A stretch of DNA of 64,000 bases, taken from positions 1,364,001 to 1,428,000 of the forward strand of contig CAWEUM010000005.1 of assembly GCA_963812255.1 (NCBI GenBank), in the 5' to 3' direction. Shown piece by piece: positions 1 through 8,956 of the stretch (position 1 is the first letter of the stretch; each line of letters opens with the position of its first letter). The notes under the pieces are model-generated. The model saw nothing but the letters and a program-made list of their open reading frames with translations. It was not told where the DNA came from and searched no databases. This DNA is from DATJGR01 sp963812255. GTDB lineage: Bacteria; Pseudomonadota; Gammaproteobacteria; Pseudomonadales; Azotimanducaceae. The position numbers were made by a program, and so were the translations under genes.

Positions 1-2
1 CC

Positions 3-647
3 GGTGCATTGCTCGCGACGCAGAAATTGGGTCAGAGTTGCTCCGACGCCGTTTCCGCTCGCGAGGTGTTTCCGGTCGCGTTGGCTGCGCATCGCGCCGC
101 GCAGGGCGGCAGCGGCGTGGACGTTGCCGCGTCGTGCTACGGTGGGCTGATCCGGTTCGAAATAAACTCGACGCGGGCGACACGGTTCGCCTTTCCAATG
201 GGCGTTTCGTTTGTAGCGATCTTCGCCGGCACCAGCGCCGATACGCGCGAACACGTCGCGCGGTTCGACGCATGGCGCGGCGGCGGCATACCGGACGCGT
301 TACAGGCGTTGCGACATGCCGCGTCCCGCGTGGTCGAGGCGCTGCCCGAGCCCGCCCGATTCATGCAACAATTGCACGCGTATACAGTGGCGCTGAAGTC
401 ACTCGACGAGGCGGCCCGACTTGGGATTTTCAGCGCGCCGCATCGGCTGCTGAGTGAGCTCGCCGCGACCTTCGGCGTTGTGTACAAGCCGTGCGGCGCA
501 GGCGGCGGCGATCTCGGAATGGCGTTCGCCCTCAAAGAGAACGCTCGCGCGCTCGAATCGTTTGAACTGGCAGCCCACACGGCGGGCTTCACGCGTCTGC
601 CTCTGGAGTTGGACGAGCATGGCATCACCGTTGGCGTCGACCGATAG
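3..647 (+). CDS. Phosphomevalonate kinase, C-terminal part (cut by window start)
   Basis: GHMP-family kinase predicted to phosphorylate mevalonate 5-phosphate to the diphosphate in the cytoplasm. The frame is open from the window edge, so the true start lies upstream; 214 residues are visible. The glycine/serine-rich ATP loop GGSGVDVAAS lies near bases 105-135, and the C-terminal GHMP motif GAGGGDLGMAF near 497-530. The loop followed by D-V-A-A-S resembles ERG8-type phosphomevalonate kinases more than mevalonate diphosphate decarboxylases. The gene overlaps the start of the HMG-CoA reductase/mevalonate kinase fusion by about 29 bases, suggesting translational coupling in one mevalonate operon. 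A decarboxylase (mvaD) is expected just upstream but is outside the window. Confidence 0.8.
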   Translation, partial: GALLATQKLGQSCSDAVSAREVFPVALAAHRAAQGGSGVDVAASCYGGLIRFEINSTRATRFAFPMGVSFVAIFAGTSADTREHVARFDAWRGGGIPDALQALRHAASRVVEALPEPARFMQQLHAYTVALKSLDEAARLGIFSAPHRLLSELAATFGVVYKPCGAGGGDLGMAFALKENARALESFELAAHTAGFTRLPLELDEHGITVGVDR

Positions 648-2886
648 CGGCCAATCCCGCATACCGAACTTCTTCAAGATGACCATTCGCGAGCGCCTCG
701 ACGCGCTGCGTGAGCGGGAGCTACTGTCCGATGACGACATTGCACTGCTCGCGGCCGGGGACCACACGCTGCGCATCCAGACGGCCGACAAGATGATCGA
801 GAACGTGGTGGGTGTGCTCGGCCTGCCGCTCGGTCTCGCGCTCAATTTTCTGATCAACGGGCGCGACTATGTCGTGCCGCTGTGCGTCGAGGAACCATCG
901 ATCGTCGCAGGTTTGTCTGGCGCAGCGCGCACCGCGCGCTTGTCCGGAGGATTCAAATCCAGCGCCACCGAATCGATTCTGATCGGCCAGGTCCAGCTCG
1001 TCGACATGGGGGATCCGTTGACGGCGATCGCAGCGCTCGAAGCGCAGCGCGAGGAAATCGTCGCGCTGGCCAACAGCCTGCACCCAAAGATGGTTGCACG
1101 CGGCGGCGGCGCTCGCGGTATCGAATTGTTCCATCACACGGCCCCCGAAGACGGTCGCGAGATGGTGGTGCTGCATCTGCTCGTCGACACCTGCAACGCG
1201 ATGGGCGCCAATCTCGTCAACACGATGTGCGAAGGCATCGCATCGCTGGTTGAATCGATCACCGGCGGCAAGGTGTTCCTGCGCATCCTGTCGAACCTGA
1301 CCGATCGCGCACTCGCCAGCGCTCAGATGGTCGTGCCGGTCAATAACCTCGAGGGCCGGGGATTCAGCGGCAGCCAGGTACGCGATGGCATCATCCTCGC
1401 GAACGACCTCGCGACTGTCGATCCGTACCGCGCTACGACGCACAACAAAGGCATCATGAACGGCGTCGACGCGGTCGCGCTCGCGACCGGCAACGACTGG
1501 CGCGCGATCGAAGCCGCGGCGCATGCATATGCGGCGCGCAGGGGACGTTATGCGTCGCTGACGCGCTGGTATGCAAATGAGCGCGGCGATCTCGTCGGCG
1601 AACTCGAGATGCCGATGAAGGTCGGTACCGTCGGGGGCTCGCTCGAGACAAACCCAACGGTGCGCATCAACCACCGCCTTCTCGGCTCGCCCGACGCACG
1701 CGAACTCGCCTCGATTATGGCCAGCGTCGGTCTCGCGCAAAACTTCGCGGCATTGCGCGCACTGTCCACCGACGGAATTCAGCAGGGCCACATGACCTTA
1801 CACGCGCGCAGCGTCGCCACCACGGCAGGCGTGCCGGAACACATGTTCGAGGCCGTCGTCGAAGCGTTGATCGAGTCGGGTGAAATCAAGGTCTGGAAGG
1901 CGCGGGAACTCGTCAGAACCTCCCGCGCACAGCCGCAGCCTCAGACATCCGTCGAACGCAGCTTCGCCAACGGCAAGGTCATTCTGCTCGGCGAGCACGC
2001 GGTGGTTTACGGCCGACACGCCATCGCCGCGCCGATTCCGCTGGCGATCGAAGTCCGCGTCCTCGATGCAACCGACGGCGTGCGGTTGCTGATTCCGCGC
2101 TGGGGCGTAGAGCAACGAATCCGGTCCGTGGCCGAACATCAGCCAGGCGCCGTCGGCATGCTGGCGATGTTGTTGCGCGAGTTGTCGCTCGATGATCGGG
2201 CGATCGACATCGAAGTGTTCCCTCATATACCGCGCGCGATGGGCCTGGGTGGATCCGCTGCGCTGGCGGTCGCCATCGTGCGCTCGTTGGACGTGCGATT
2301 CGCGCTGAATCTGTCGACGGAACGCATCAACACGCTTGCATTCGAATGCGAGAAAGAGGCTCACGGAACGCCGTCTGGTATCGACAACACCGTCGCCACC
2401 TACGGTACGATGTTGCTGTACAGCAATGCATCACGGCCGCGCTTTTCAACCCTGGCGCCGAAGCAGGCGATGCCAATCGTCATCGGCATGTCCGGCAAAG
2501 AGAGTCTGACCGCCAACAACGTTGCACAGGTGCGCGCGGCATGGGAACGCCAACCGGCCCGCTACGAATCGCTGTTCGATCAGATCGACAGGCTGGTGCT
2601 GGCCGGCGTCGATGCGCTGGCGGCTGGGGATCTCGCCGAACTGGGCGAGCTGATGAACCTCAATCACGGATTGTTGAACGCCCTGCAGCTGTCGACGCCG
2701 GAACTCGAAGACATGGTGCACGTCGCGCGGCGCGCCGGCGCGGTGGGTGCGAAGCTCACCGGCGGTGGGGGCGGCGGCTCGGTGATTGCACTGTGTCCGG
2801 ACAACGCCGAGGCTGTCGCGGCGGCTATCGAGACGGCCGGCTATCAGACACTGACATTTACCGTCGCTTCGGCAACAGCGCCATGA
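619..2886 (+). CDS. Fusion protein: class II HMG-CoA reductase + mevalonate kinase
   Basis: Bifunctional 755-residue enzyme predicted to reduce HMG-CoA to mevalonate and then phosphorylate it. Residues about 9-425 are a class II (bacterial) HMG-CoA reductase with EEPSIVAG, DAMGAN, HNKGIMNG, GNDWRA and the catalytic-His segment GHMTLHARS. Residues about 448-755 are a GHMP kinase with NGKVILLGEHAVVYG, the ATP loop GLGGSAA and the C-terminal GAKLTGGGGGGS. The two are joined by a short Pro/Gln-rich linker without any stop. The start at 619 was chosen because the following RIPNF...RLDAL segment aligns with the known N-terminus of Pseudomonas mevalonii reductase; an ATG at 679 would truncate it. 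It overlaps idi by ATGA. The usual mevalonate-pathway fusion is thiolase-reductase (mvaE), so this combination is notable. Confidence 0.93.
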   Translation: MASPLASTDSGQSRIPNFFKMTIRERLDALRERELLSDDDIALLAAGDHTLRIQTADKMIENVVGVLGLPLGLALNFLINGRDYVVPLCVEEPSIVAGLSGAARTARLSGGFKSSATESILIGQVQLVDMGDPLTAIAALEAQREEIVALANSLHPKMVARGGGARGIELFHHTAPEDGREMVVLHLLVDTCNAMGANLVNTMCEGIASLVESITGGKVFLRILSNLTDRALASAQMVVPVNNLEGRGFSGSQVRDGIILANDLATVDPYRATTHNKGIMNGVDAVALATGNDWRAIEAAAHAYAARRGRYASLTRWYANERGDLVGELEMPMKVGTVGGSLETNPTVRINHRLLGSPDARELASIMASVGLAQNFAALRALSTDGIQQGHMTLHARSVATTAGVPEHMFEAVVEALIESGEIKVWKARELVRTSRAQPQPQTSVERSFANGKVILLGEHAVVYGRHAIAAPIPLAIEVRVLDATDGVRLLIPRWGVEQRIRSVAEHQPGAVGMLAMLLRELSLDDRAIDIEVFPHIPRAMGLGGSAALAVAIVRSLDVRFALNLSTERINTLAFECEKEAHGTPSGIDNTVATYGTMLLYSNASRPRFSTLAPKQAMPIVIGMSGKESLTANNVAQVRAAWERQPARYESLFDQIDRLVLAGVDALAAGDLAELGELMNLNHGLLNALQLSTPELEDMVHVARRAGAVGAKLTGGGGGGSVIALCPDNAEAVAAAIETAGYQTLTFTVASATAP

Positions 2887-3464
2887 GCCGCGTGCCGACC
2901 CGTAGCCTGATCGTTTCGTCGGAGGAGGAGCAGCTGATCCTCGTCGATTCGAACGACCGTGAGACGGGGACGTCGTCGAAGTCGGCGTGCCACGACGGCG
3001 AAGGCGTGCTGCATCGTGCGTTTTCACTGTTCGTTTTCAATGGTGACGGCGCGCTGTTGATCCATCAGCGACATCCTTCCAAACGCCTCTGGCCAAACTT
3101 CTGGTCGAACAGCTGCTGCAGTCACCCGCGCGCCGGCGAGGACATCGACCTTGCGGTCCATCGTCGCCTCGAACAGGAACTCGGGCTCGTCGCGCGCCTG
3201 CACTTCATCTACAAGTTCGAGTACACCGCACCGTTCGGCACCGCCGGCACCGAACACGAGCTTTGCTGGGTATTTGCCGGCATCACGACGACGCAGCCGG
3301 TCATCAACGCGACCGAGATCGCCGACTGGCGTTGGATCGCGCCGGATGCACTCGACGCAGAACTCGCTGCCACACCTCAGCGATTCACGCCTTGGTTCAA
3401 GCTCGAATGGCAGGCACTGCGCAGCAGTCACCGAATCGGCCTCGAACAAATTCTCTCCGCCTGA
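2883..3464 (+). CDS. idi: Isopentenyl-diphosphate delta-isomerase, type I
   Basis: Interconverts isopentenyl and dimethylallyl diphosphate, the last step supplying prenyl precursors. The 193-residue protein has the Nudix-like fold of type I isomerases: the active-site Cys region WSNSCCSHP near residue 75, a Nudix-type helix HRRLEQELGLV and the WRWI segment downstream. It starts at the ATG inside the ATGA overlap with the preceding fusion gene, indicating translational coupling. Type I enzymes use a metal and no flavin, unlike the FMN-dependent type II enzymes common in other mevalonate-pathway bacteria. Confidence 0.93.
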   Translation: MSRVPTRSLIVSSEEEQLILVDSNDRETGTSSKSACHDGEGVLHRAFSLFVFNGDGALLIHQRHPSKRLWPNFWSNSCCSHPRAGEDIDLAVHRRLEQELGLVARLHFIYKFEYTAPFGTAGTEHELCWVFAGITTTQPVINATEIADWRWIAPDALDAELAATPQRFTPWFKLEWQALRSSHRIGLEQILSA

Positions 3465-3596
3465 CCGCAACAGACGAATTGCTGCAACATTGCCGACCAA
3501 CGGAGGTCCGGCGGGGCCACTGTTCGCGTAGACTAAGCCGCAATGGGTGGCACGCCGACAGCGTGCCCACGACCTGTCTGGAGGAACTGCACAAAA

Positions 3597-5084
3597 ATGA
3601 CCCAGCAGGGAACCGGCACAGCGGTCGGGATCAGCGGATTCACCACCTACCTGCCGTGCTACCGGGTCAACCTCGAAGACTGGTGCCGATGGACAGGCGA
3701 CAGCTGGGACAAAGTGTCGAACGTCGTCGGTCGCAGCTTCCGGATGCGCGCGCCCAACGAGAACGCGTACACGATGGCGGCCACCGCTGTGCTGCGTTTG
3801 ATCCAGGCATACGACATCGATCCGGGTCGCGTCGGCTATTTCGCGCTCGGCACCGAATCGAGTACCGACAATTCGATCGGTGCCGTCATCGTCAAGGGCA
3901 TGGTCAACGACGCACTCCGCGCGCTGGGCTCACCGCCGCTGGCGCGCCACTGCGAGGTGCCCGAGTTCAAGCACGCCTGCCTTGGCGGCGTCTACGCGAT
4001 GAAGGGTGCCGCGCGATATGTCGCGCTGGACGGAATGGACAACCTTGCCATCGTCGTCTGCGCAGACATCGCTGAATACGCGCGCGGCAGCTCAGGCGAA
4101 GCCACACAGGGCGCCGGTGCCGTGGCGATGTTGATCGAAGCTCGGCCGCGGTTGCTCGAACTCGACCTGGCGCGAGCCGGCAGCGCGTCGGACTATCGTG
4201 GCCCGGATTTTCGCAAGCCGTTCACCCGATACGTCGGCCAGACCCCGTCGCGACATGGACAGATTCGCGATTTCCCACTGTTCAACGGCAAATATTCGAC
4301 AAGCTGCTATCTCGACGAAACCTTGCTCGCGATGTCCAATGTGTTCGACAAGGACCACGCCGCCGAGGTGTCCGCCGCAACGCGCTGGAACGACACCGTT
4401 GCCGCATTCCTGCACCGACCGTATCGACGCATGGCGGAGACAGGGCTCGCGGCAAGCTATCTGCTGTCGCTGGCACGCAGCGACCGCGCGGGGTTCGCCT
4501 CCCTCACCCGCACGGCGGGAGTCGATCCGACCGCCCTCGCCAACGAACTGAGCGAGGCGCCGCAGCTCTACGACCGGGTGCGTCACGGTGACAGCGCAGT
4601 AGAACCCTACCCGAACACGTTGGCGGCGTTGCGGCACCTGCGGGACCACGAAACCTACCGCAGCCGCGTACTCGACAAGATGCGTCTCGGCGATGCGGCG
4701 ATGCAGGCATGCGGCAACCTGTATACCGCGTCGATGCCGGGCTGGCTCGCAGGCGGACTCGAAGAAGCGTTCATCCAGGATGCGTCGCTCGGCGGACGCT
4801 CGATTCTGGCGTTCGGGTACGGTAGCGGTGATGCCGCCGAGGTGATTCCGATGCGCGTCGTCGACGACTGGCGCGGCGCAGCGCGGCACATCGGCTTTGC
4901 AGCCGCAATGTCCGGTGCGATCGACCTCGATCAGGCCGGCTACCAACAGCTCCACGATTGCCTCGAACTCGACGCGGCCGTCGCGCCGCGTCCCACGACG
5001 TTCGTCATCGAACGCATTGGCGCCGTCGAGGCAGCCGGCAGCCTCGACGATCGCGGAATCGAGTACTACCACTTCGTGCGCTGA
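3597..5084 (+). CDS. mvaS: Hydroxymethylglutaryl-CoA synthase
   Basis: Condenses acetyl-CoA with acetoacetyl-CoA to HMG-CoA, the entry reaction of the mevalonate route. It belongs to the thiolase superfamily; the predicted nucleophilic cysteine is Cys128 in the context KHACLGG. The ATG at 3597 follows a GGAGG at 3580-3584; an upstream in-frame ATG at 3543 has no such site. The product is 495 residues, clearly longer than the roughly 350-400 residues of most bacterial and archaeal homologues. The extra length includes the middle segment and the C-terminal part after about residue 390. It lies 132 bases after idi and probably closes the operon. An acetoacetyl-CoA thiolase is not in the window. 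Confidence 0.85.
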   Translation: MTQQGTGTAVGISGFTTYLPCYRVNLEDWCRWTGDSWDKVSNVVGRSFRMRAPNENAYTMAATAVLRLIQAYDIDPGRVGYFALGTESSTDNSIGAVIVKGMVNDALRALGSPPLARHCEVPEFKHACLGGVYAMKGAARYVALDGMDNLAIVVCADIAEYARGSSGEATQGAGAVAMLIEARPRLLELDLARAGSASDYRGPDFRKPFTRYVGQTPSRHGQIRDFPLFNGKYSTSCYLDETLLAMSNVFDKDHAAEVSAATRWNDTVAAFLHRPYRRMAETGLAASYLLSLARSDRAGFASLTRTAGVDPTALANELSEAPQLYDRVRHGDSAVEPYPNTLAALRHLRDHETYRSRVLDKMRLGDAAMQACGNLYTASMPGWLAGGLEEAFIQDASLGGRSILAFGYGSGDAAEVIPMRVVDDWRGAARHIGFAAAMSGAIDLDQAGYQQLHDCLELDAAVAPRPTTFVIERIGAVEAAGSLDDRGIEYYHFVR

Positions 5085-5111
5085 CTCGAGACCGCCGCAG
5101 CGATCGGGCAA

Positions 5112-5846
5112 CTACTCGAGCTTCAGGTGTGAGATGTCGGGTGCAGCGGGTGCCGGTTCGTCGTCGGCATCCGCCATCAGCGCGCCCGGCGGCGCCAGAT
5201 CGAACTCGATGGCATCCGCGTCGAGCGGTGGATCGATAGCCGGCGACGCCGCAACCAGTTCGACACCCACGCGCGCAATCTCCCACTCGGGCGAATTGAC
5301 GGGCACCGGGGGCGGCTGCGAGACGGCACCGAGGTCCGCGCCCGGTGCGGCAACCGTCAAATGTGCGACATCCGGTGCAACGGCGGAATCGGTCGACGGC
5401 GTCCCGAGCAGCGCGCCTGGTGCGGCCAGGGTCATGTGCGAAACGTCCACGGTGGCTGGAGCCGTTTCGGCGGGACGCGGCTCGGCGAGCGTCGCGCCGC
5501 GAGGCGCCAGACGCAGACCACCCCCTTCCGGTTCCGCTGCCTGGGCGTGTGCCGATTCGGCGACGCGATCTGTTTTGGATTTCACCATCGCATCCGTCTG
5601 CGCGCCGATGTAGGGATCGATCGAAACGACACGCAACCGCGCTCCGGCGCGCTTGAACGCGATCTGAAACTTCGCGGCGGTGTCAGCGTCGGCATCCTTG
5701 CGGATCGTCACGGCTTTGCCGGTGAACAGCACATCCAGCCGCGCCGCGTCCAGTTTCAACAGTGTGCCGAGACGTTGCTTCACGACCGCCGGATGTTGTC
5801 CCTCGAGCGCTTCGCCGCGGAATATCAATCGATATCGTTCAGACAT
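5112..5846 (-). CDS. Protein of unknown function with C-terminal APGALL/SHL-type repeats
   Basis: A 244-residue protein, divergent from the alcohol dehydrogenase. The first about 85 residues form a compact basic domain (start MSERYRLIFRGE, then QRLGTLLKLD and LDVLFTGKAVTIRKDAD). It resembles small proteobacterial domains often found before repeats, but I cannot name its function. The rest is Pro/Ala-rich with a recurring unit: a D-(V/I)-(S/A)-H-(L/M) segment followed by a (L/V)-A-(A/P)-P-G-A-(L/D)-(L/M) segment. It occurs about four times and ends in PDISHLKLE at the C-terminus. No signal peptide or membrane segment is evident. The open frame continues upstream to 7079, but that part is antisense to the dehydrogenase; the ATG at 5846 fits the conserved start. 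Confidence 0.7.
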   Translation of the reverse strand: MSERYRLIFRGEALEGQHPAVVKQRLGTLLKLDAARLDVLFTGKAVTIRKDADADTAAKFQIAFKRAGARLRVVSIDPYIGAQTDAMVKSKTDRVAESAHAQAAEPEGGGLRLAPRGATLAEPRPAETAPATVDVSHMTLAAPGALLGTPSTDSAVAPDVAHLTVAAPGADLGAVSQPPPVPVNSPEWEIARVGVELVAASPAIDPPLDADAIEFDLAPPGALMADADDEPAPAAPDISHLKLE

Positions 5847-5984
5847 GGCGCCGCGATCCGATACAGTTCGATGCTCGAATTTAACCATAGGCGTCGGGTG
5901 CACTGCTTCGAGCGGCGTTGCACGATCGGTGACCCGGATCAATACTTGCAACGCATCTGCAATCGTTTGGAGGTAGAGACACCC

Positions 5985-7082
5985 ATGGGTACTCGCGCGC
6001 GCGTTGTGGTGTTGCCGCAACAACAGGCACCGTTGCGTATCGAAGAAATCGACCTGCCCGATCCGGGTCCGACTCAGGTAGTCGTGCGCCAGTTCGCGTC
6101 GGGCATCTGTCATTCGCAGCTGCATCAGATGCATCGCCCTCGGCAGTCGCCGGTGATCCTCGGTCACGAGGCGACCGGCGTCATCGAGAAATGCGGTTCG
6201 AGCGTGCGCCACGTACACGAAGGCGATCTGGTACTGGTGACGTGGGTACCGCGCGACGCGTCGCGCGCGAAGGCGCTGCCCGTACGCGCCACGCTCAACG
6301 TCTCGGACGGCGTCGCACAATCGGAGAATGTCTTCACGTGGGCAAACTTCACGTTGGCCGACGAGCAGTACGTCGTGAAGGTCGATCCGCGGACCCCACA
6401 CGACGTTACGTCGATCATCGGTTGCGCCGTGATGACCGGCGCCGGTGCGGTGATCAACACCGCCGGCGTCCGACGAGGCCAGAGCGTCGCGATATTCGGT
6501 GTGGGCGGCGTCGGGCTCTCGGCCGTCGTCGGCGCACGCATGGCCGGCGCGAATCCGATCATCGCCGTCGATCTCGACGACGGGAAACTCGAATTTGCGG
6601 AACGCTTCGGCGCGACCCACATGGTGAACGCGAAAAAAGTCGATCCAATCGAAGCGATCCACGCGCTGACGCCACGCAAGCACGAGTTCACGATCCTGCA
6701 GACACCGGTGTCGGGTGTGGACTATGCCTTCGATTGCATCGGTATCAAGAAGACGATGGAGCAGATCGTACCCGCGTGCCGCGGTGGGCACTTCGGCGTT
6801 CACGCCGGAGGCACCGCGGTATTGGTCGGCGTCCCTGGCACGCCGGTCGAATTGAATGCGCTCGACATGCTGATCACCGAGAAGAAGTTCATCGGCAGCA
6901 TTGGCGGATCGTGCGCGCCGGACCGGGATTTCCCGAAGTTTCTCGACTGGCACAAGAACGGCGACCTCGATCTCGACGCGATCGTTACGCAGCGTTACCG
7001 CATCGACGACATCAACGAGGCCACCGACGCGCTCGCGGCGGGCAAAATCAGCGGCCGCGCGATTCTGGAATTCGAGCATTGA
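5985..7082 (+). CDS. Zinc-dependent alcohol dehydrogenase family protein
   Basis: Predicted NAD(P)-dependent medium-chain dehydrogenase of 365 residues. Catalytic-zinc ligands are visible as Cys in GICHSQLHQ, His in GHEATG and Cys in IIGCAVMTGAGAV, the pattern of class III-like enzymes. The Rossmann motif is GVGGVGLS with an acidic AVDLDD strand end after it. The four-cysteine structural-zinc lobe normally near residue 95-115 is absent, being replaced by VTWVPRDASR and following residues. The start ATG at 5985 has TTGGAGG at 5967-5973. The gene is 15 bases ahead of the MBL hydrolase and likely co-transcribed with it. The substrate cannot be assigned; a longer-chain or secondary alcohol is one possibility given the neighbouring alkylsulfatase-like protein. 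Confidence 0.85.
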   Translation: MGTRARVVVLPQQQAPLRIEEIDLPDPGPTQVVVRQFASGICHSQLHQMHRPRQSPVILGHEATGVIEKCGSSVRHVHEGDLVLVTWVPRDASRAKALPVRATLNVSDGVAQSENVFTWANFTLADEQYVVKVDPRTPHDVTSIIGCAVMTGAGAVINTAGVRRGQSVAIFGVGGVGLSAVVGARMAGANPIIAVDLDDGKLEFAERFGATHMVNAKKVDPIEAIHALTPRKHEFTILQTPVSGVDYAFDCIGIKKTMEQIVPACRGGHFGVHAGGTAVLVGVPGTPVELNALDMLITEKKFIGSIGGSCAPDRDFPKFLDWHKNGDLDLDAIVTQRYRIDDINEATDALAAGKISGRAILEFEH

Positions 7083-7097
7083 CGCCGGGAACGCGCC

Positions 7098-8411
7098 ATG
7101 GCTGATCTATTGGGCATGTCGGCACGCATCCTCGATGACAGCGACGATGCGCCGGTGGGGCCGGTCAACCGCATCAACCACGAACTCTCCGAGATCGCGC
7201 CAGGTATCGCGATGGTCGAGGCGTTTTCACATTCTGTGTTGTTCGATACCGATGACGGTTTGGTGGTATTCGATACCAGCGGCGCGCAGGGCGGCACACG
7301 CGTCGTCGATGCGATTCGCGGCTGGTCGAAGGCGCGCTTCAACACACTCGTCTACACACACGGTCACATCGATCACGTGGGCGGTTGCGGTGCCTTTCTT
7401 GCCGATGCGACGAACAGCGGGTCACCCCGGCCCACCATAGCGGGCCACGAAAACGTGCCGCGCCGGTTCGATCGCTACAATCTGACCAACGGCTACAACC
7501 TCACCATCAACGCACGGCAGTTCCGCGGCCTCGCGCGGCGCGGTTACGCGCTCGGCGGCGAATCGGGACGATTCCTACCAAGTGACAGCGCGAGACCGAA
7601 TGTCACCTACGGCGACCGACTCGCGCTCAGCGTCGGCGGTCTGGAGTTCGATCTGCGCCACGCGAAAGGCGAAACGGACGACCACACGTGGGCATGGATA
7701 CCCAGGCACAAGGCGATCTGCGCAGGCGATTTTTTCATCTGGAACTTTCCGAATGCCGGCAACCCGCAGAAAGTGCAACGCTACCCGGTCGAATGGGCCG
7801 CGGCGATGCGCTCAATGGCCGGCACCGACGCCGAACTGTTTCTGCCTGCACATGGTTTACCGATCGCCGGCGCGCAGCGCATCAAACGCGTGTTGCTCGA
7901 TGTAGCCGAGGCGCTCGAAAAGCTGATCGGCGAAACGCTCACGATGATGAACGCCGGGGCGCCGCTGAACGACATCATCCACAGCGTCAAGGTGGCGCCG
8001 GACATGCTCGAAAAACCGTATCTGCGACCGCTGTACGACGAGCCTGAATTCGTCGTGCGTAATCTGTGGCGCATGTACGGTGGCTGGTACGACGGCAATC
8101 CTGCGAATCTGAAGCCCGCCACGGACGCATCGCTCGCCGGAGAAATCGCCGCACTCGCCGGCGGCGCACAGCGGCTCGCCAATCGCGCGCAGACGCTTGC
8201 GCATGAAGGAGATCTAAGGCTCGCCTGTCACCTGATCGAACTCGCCATGCGCGCTGAGCCAGACAACGTTGCCATTCATGCGATCCGTGCGGAGGTCTAT
8301 CAGCGCAGGCGCGACAATGAAACGTCGTTGATGGCAAAAGGCATCTTCGGCTACACCGCCGGCGAGTCGTTGAGCGCTGCCGGCCGCTACGATCCACACG
8401 CGAAGGCGTAG
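7098..8411 (+). CDS. MBL-fold hydrolase with alkylsulfatase dimerization-like domain
   Basis: A 437-residue metallo-beta-lactamase-fold protein. The zinc motif HGHIDH lies near residue 87, and further histidines occur in RHAKGETDDH and LPAHGLP. The region after about residue 260 (YGGWYDGNPANL, then a helical pair through ELAMRAEPDN) matches the dimerization domain of type III linear alkylsulfatases such as SdsA1. The C-terminal SCP2-like lipid-binding domain of those enzymes is missing, so it belongs to the shorter subgroup whose substrates are mostly untested. No signal peptide is seen, suggesting a cytoplasmic location. It is tightly packed between the alcohol dehydrogenase and the PPOX protein. 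Confidence 0.82.
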   Translation: MADLLGMSARILDDSDDAPVGPVNRINHELSEIAPGIAMVEAFSHSVLFDTDDGLVVFDTSGAQGGTRVVDAIRGWSKARFNTLVYTHGHIDHVGGCGAFLADATNSGSPRPTIAGHENVPRRFDRYNLTNGYNLTINARQFRGLARRGYALGGESGRFLPSDSARPNVTYGDRLALSVGGLEFDLRHAKGETDDHTWAWIPRHKAICAGDFFIWNFPNAGNPQKVQRYPVEWAAAMRSMAGTDAELFLPAHGLPIAGAQRIKRVLLDVAEALEKLIGETLTMMNAGAPLNDIIHSVKVAPDMLEKPYLRPLYDEPEFVVRNLWRMYGGWYDGNPANLKPATDASLAGEIAALAGGAQRLANRAQTLAHEGDLRLACHLIELAMRAEPDNVAIHAIRAEVYQRRRDNETSLMAKGIFGYTAGESLSAAGRYDPHAKA

Positions 8412-8413
8412 CC

Positions 8414-8929
8414 GTGCCACTTCTCGTTCGCAGTCGATCGCGCCCCGCGCCGGCCGTATATTTCCTCTCCGAACACGATGGCGCCGGCTTGCTCGACTGG
8501 AGCGAGGTCGTTGGACGCTTCGCTGCGCAGCGAAACTACTGGGTCAACACAGCCTCAGAAGCAGGTCGACCGCATGCGATGCCCGTCTGGGGGGTATGGT
8601 TCGACGATCGTTTCGTGTTCAGCACGAGTCCTGCATCGCGCAAGGCGCGCAACCTGCTCGAAAACCCCCGCATTGCCGTGCATCTCGAAGACGGCGACGC
8701 CGTCATCATCATCGAAGGCAACGGTGTCGAGGTTCGCGATCCAACGGACCTGTTGGCGTTCATCGACTCGTACAATCCAAAATACGACTGGAACTTTACA
8801 CCGGACCAACTCCAGCGCGGTGTATTCGCGGTGCGGCCCGAACAGGCCTTTGCGTGGCTCGGCAGCGAAGGCGAAGCATTCGGCGGCACCGCGACGCGCT
8901 GGCGCTTCGAATCCGATTCCCCAACCTGA
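8414..8929 (+). CDS. Pyridoxamine 5'-phosphate oxidase-family flavoprotein
   Basis: A 171-residue protein with the split-barrel PPOX fold. It shows the typical pattern YWVNTASEAGRPHAMPVWGVW, then FVFSTSPASRKARNLLENP (positive cluster for the flavin or deazaflavin phosphate), then IAVHLEDGDAVIIIEG. Such proteins bind FMN, F420 or haem, and the exact cofactor cannot be read here. The start is a GTG two bases after the preceding stop codon, so translation is probably coupled. Its place between the MBL hydrolase and an alpha/beta hydrolase suggests a small catabolic or detoxification operon. Confidence 0.8.
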   Translation: MPLLVRSRSRPAPAVYFLSEHDGAGLLDWSEVVGRFAAQRNYWVNTASEAGRPHAMPVWGVWFDDRFVFSTSPASRKARNLLENPRIAVHLEDGDAVIIIEGNGVEVRDPTDLLAFIDSYNPKYDWNFTPDQLQRGVFAVRPEQAFAWLGSEGEAFGGTATRWRFESDSPT

Positions 8930-8956
8930 AAGGCAATCCATACCGACTTCGCAGCT

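Noticed and set aside
721..1791. Minus-strand open frame of 356 codons
   Set aside because: Antisense of the HMG-CoA reductase part; His/Gln/Arg-rich shadow composition.
5847..7079. Minus-strand frame open far upstream of the repeat protein
   Set aside because: It is antisense to the well-supported alcohol dehydrogenase and has no family resemblance; only 5112-5846 is kept.
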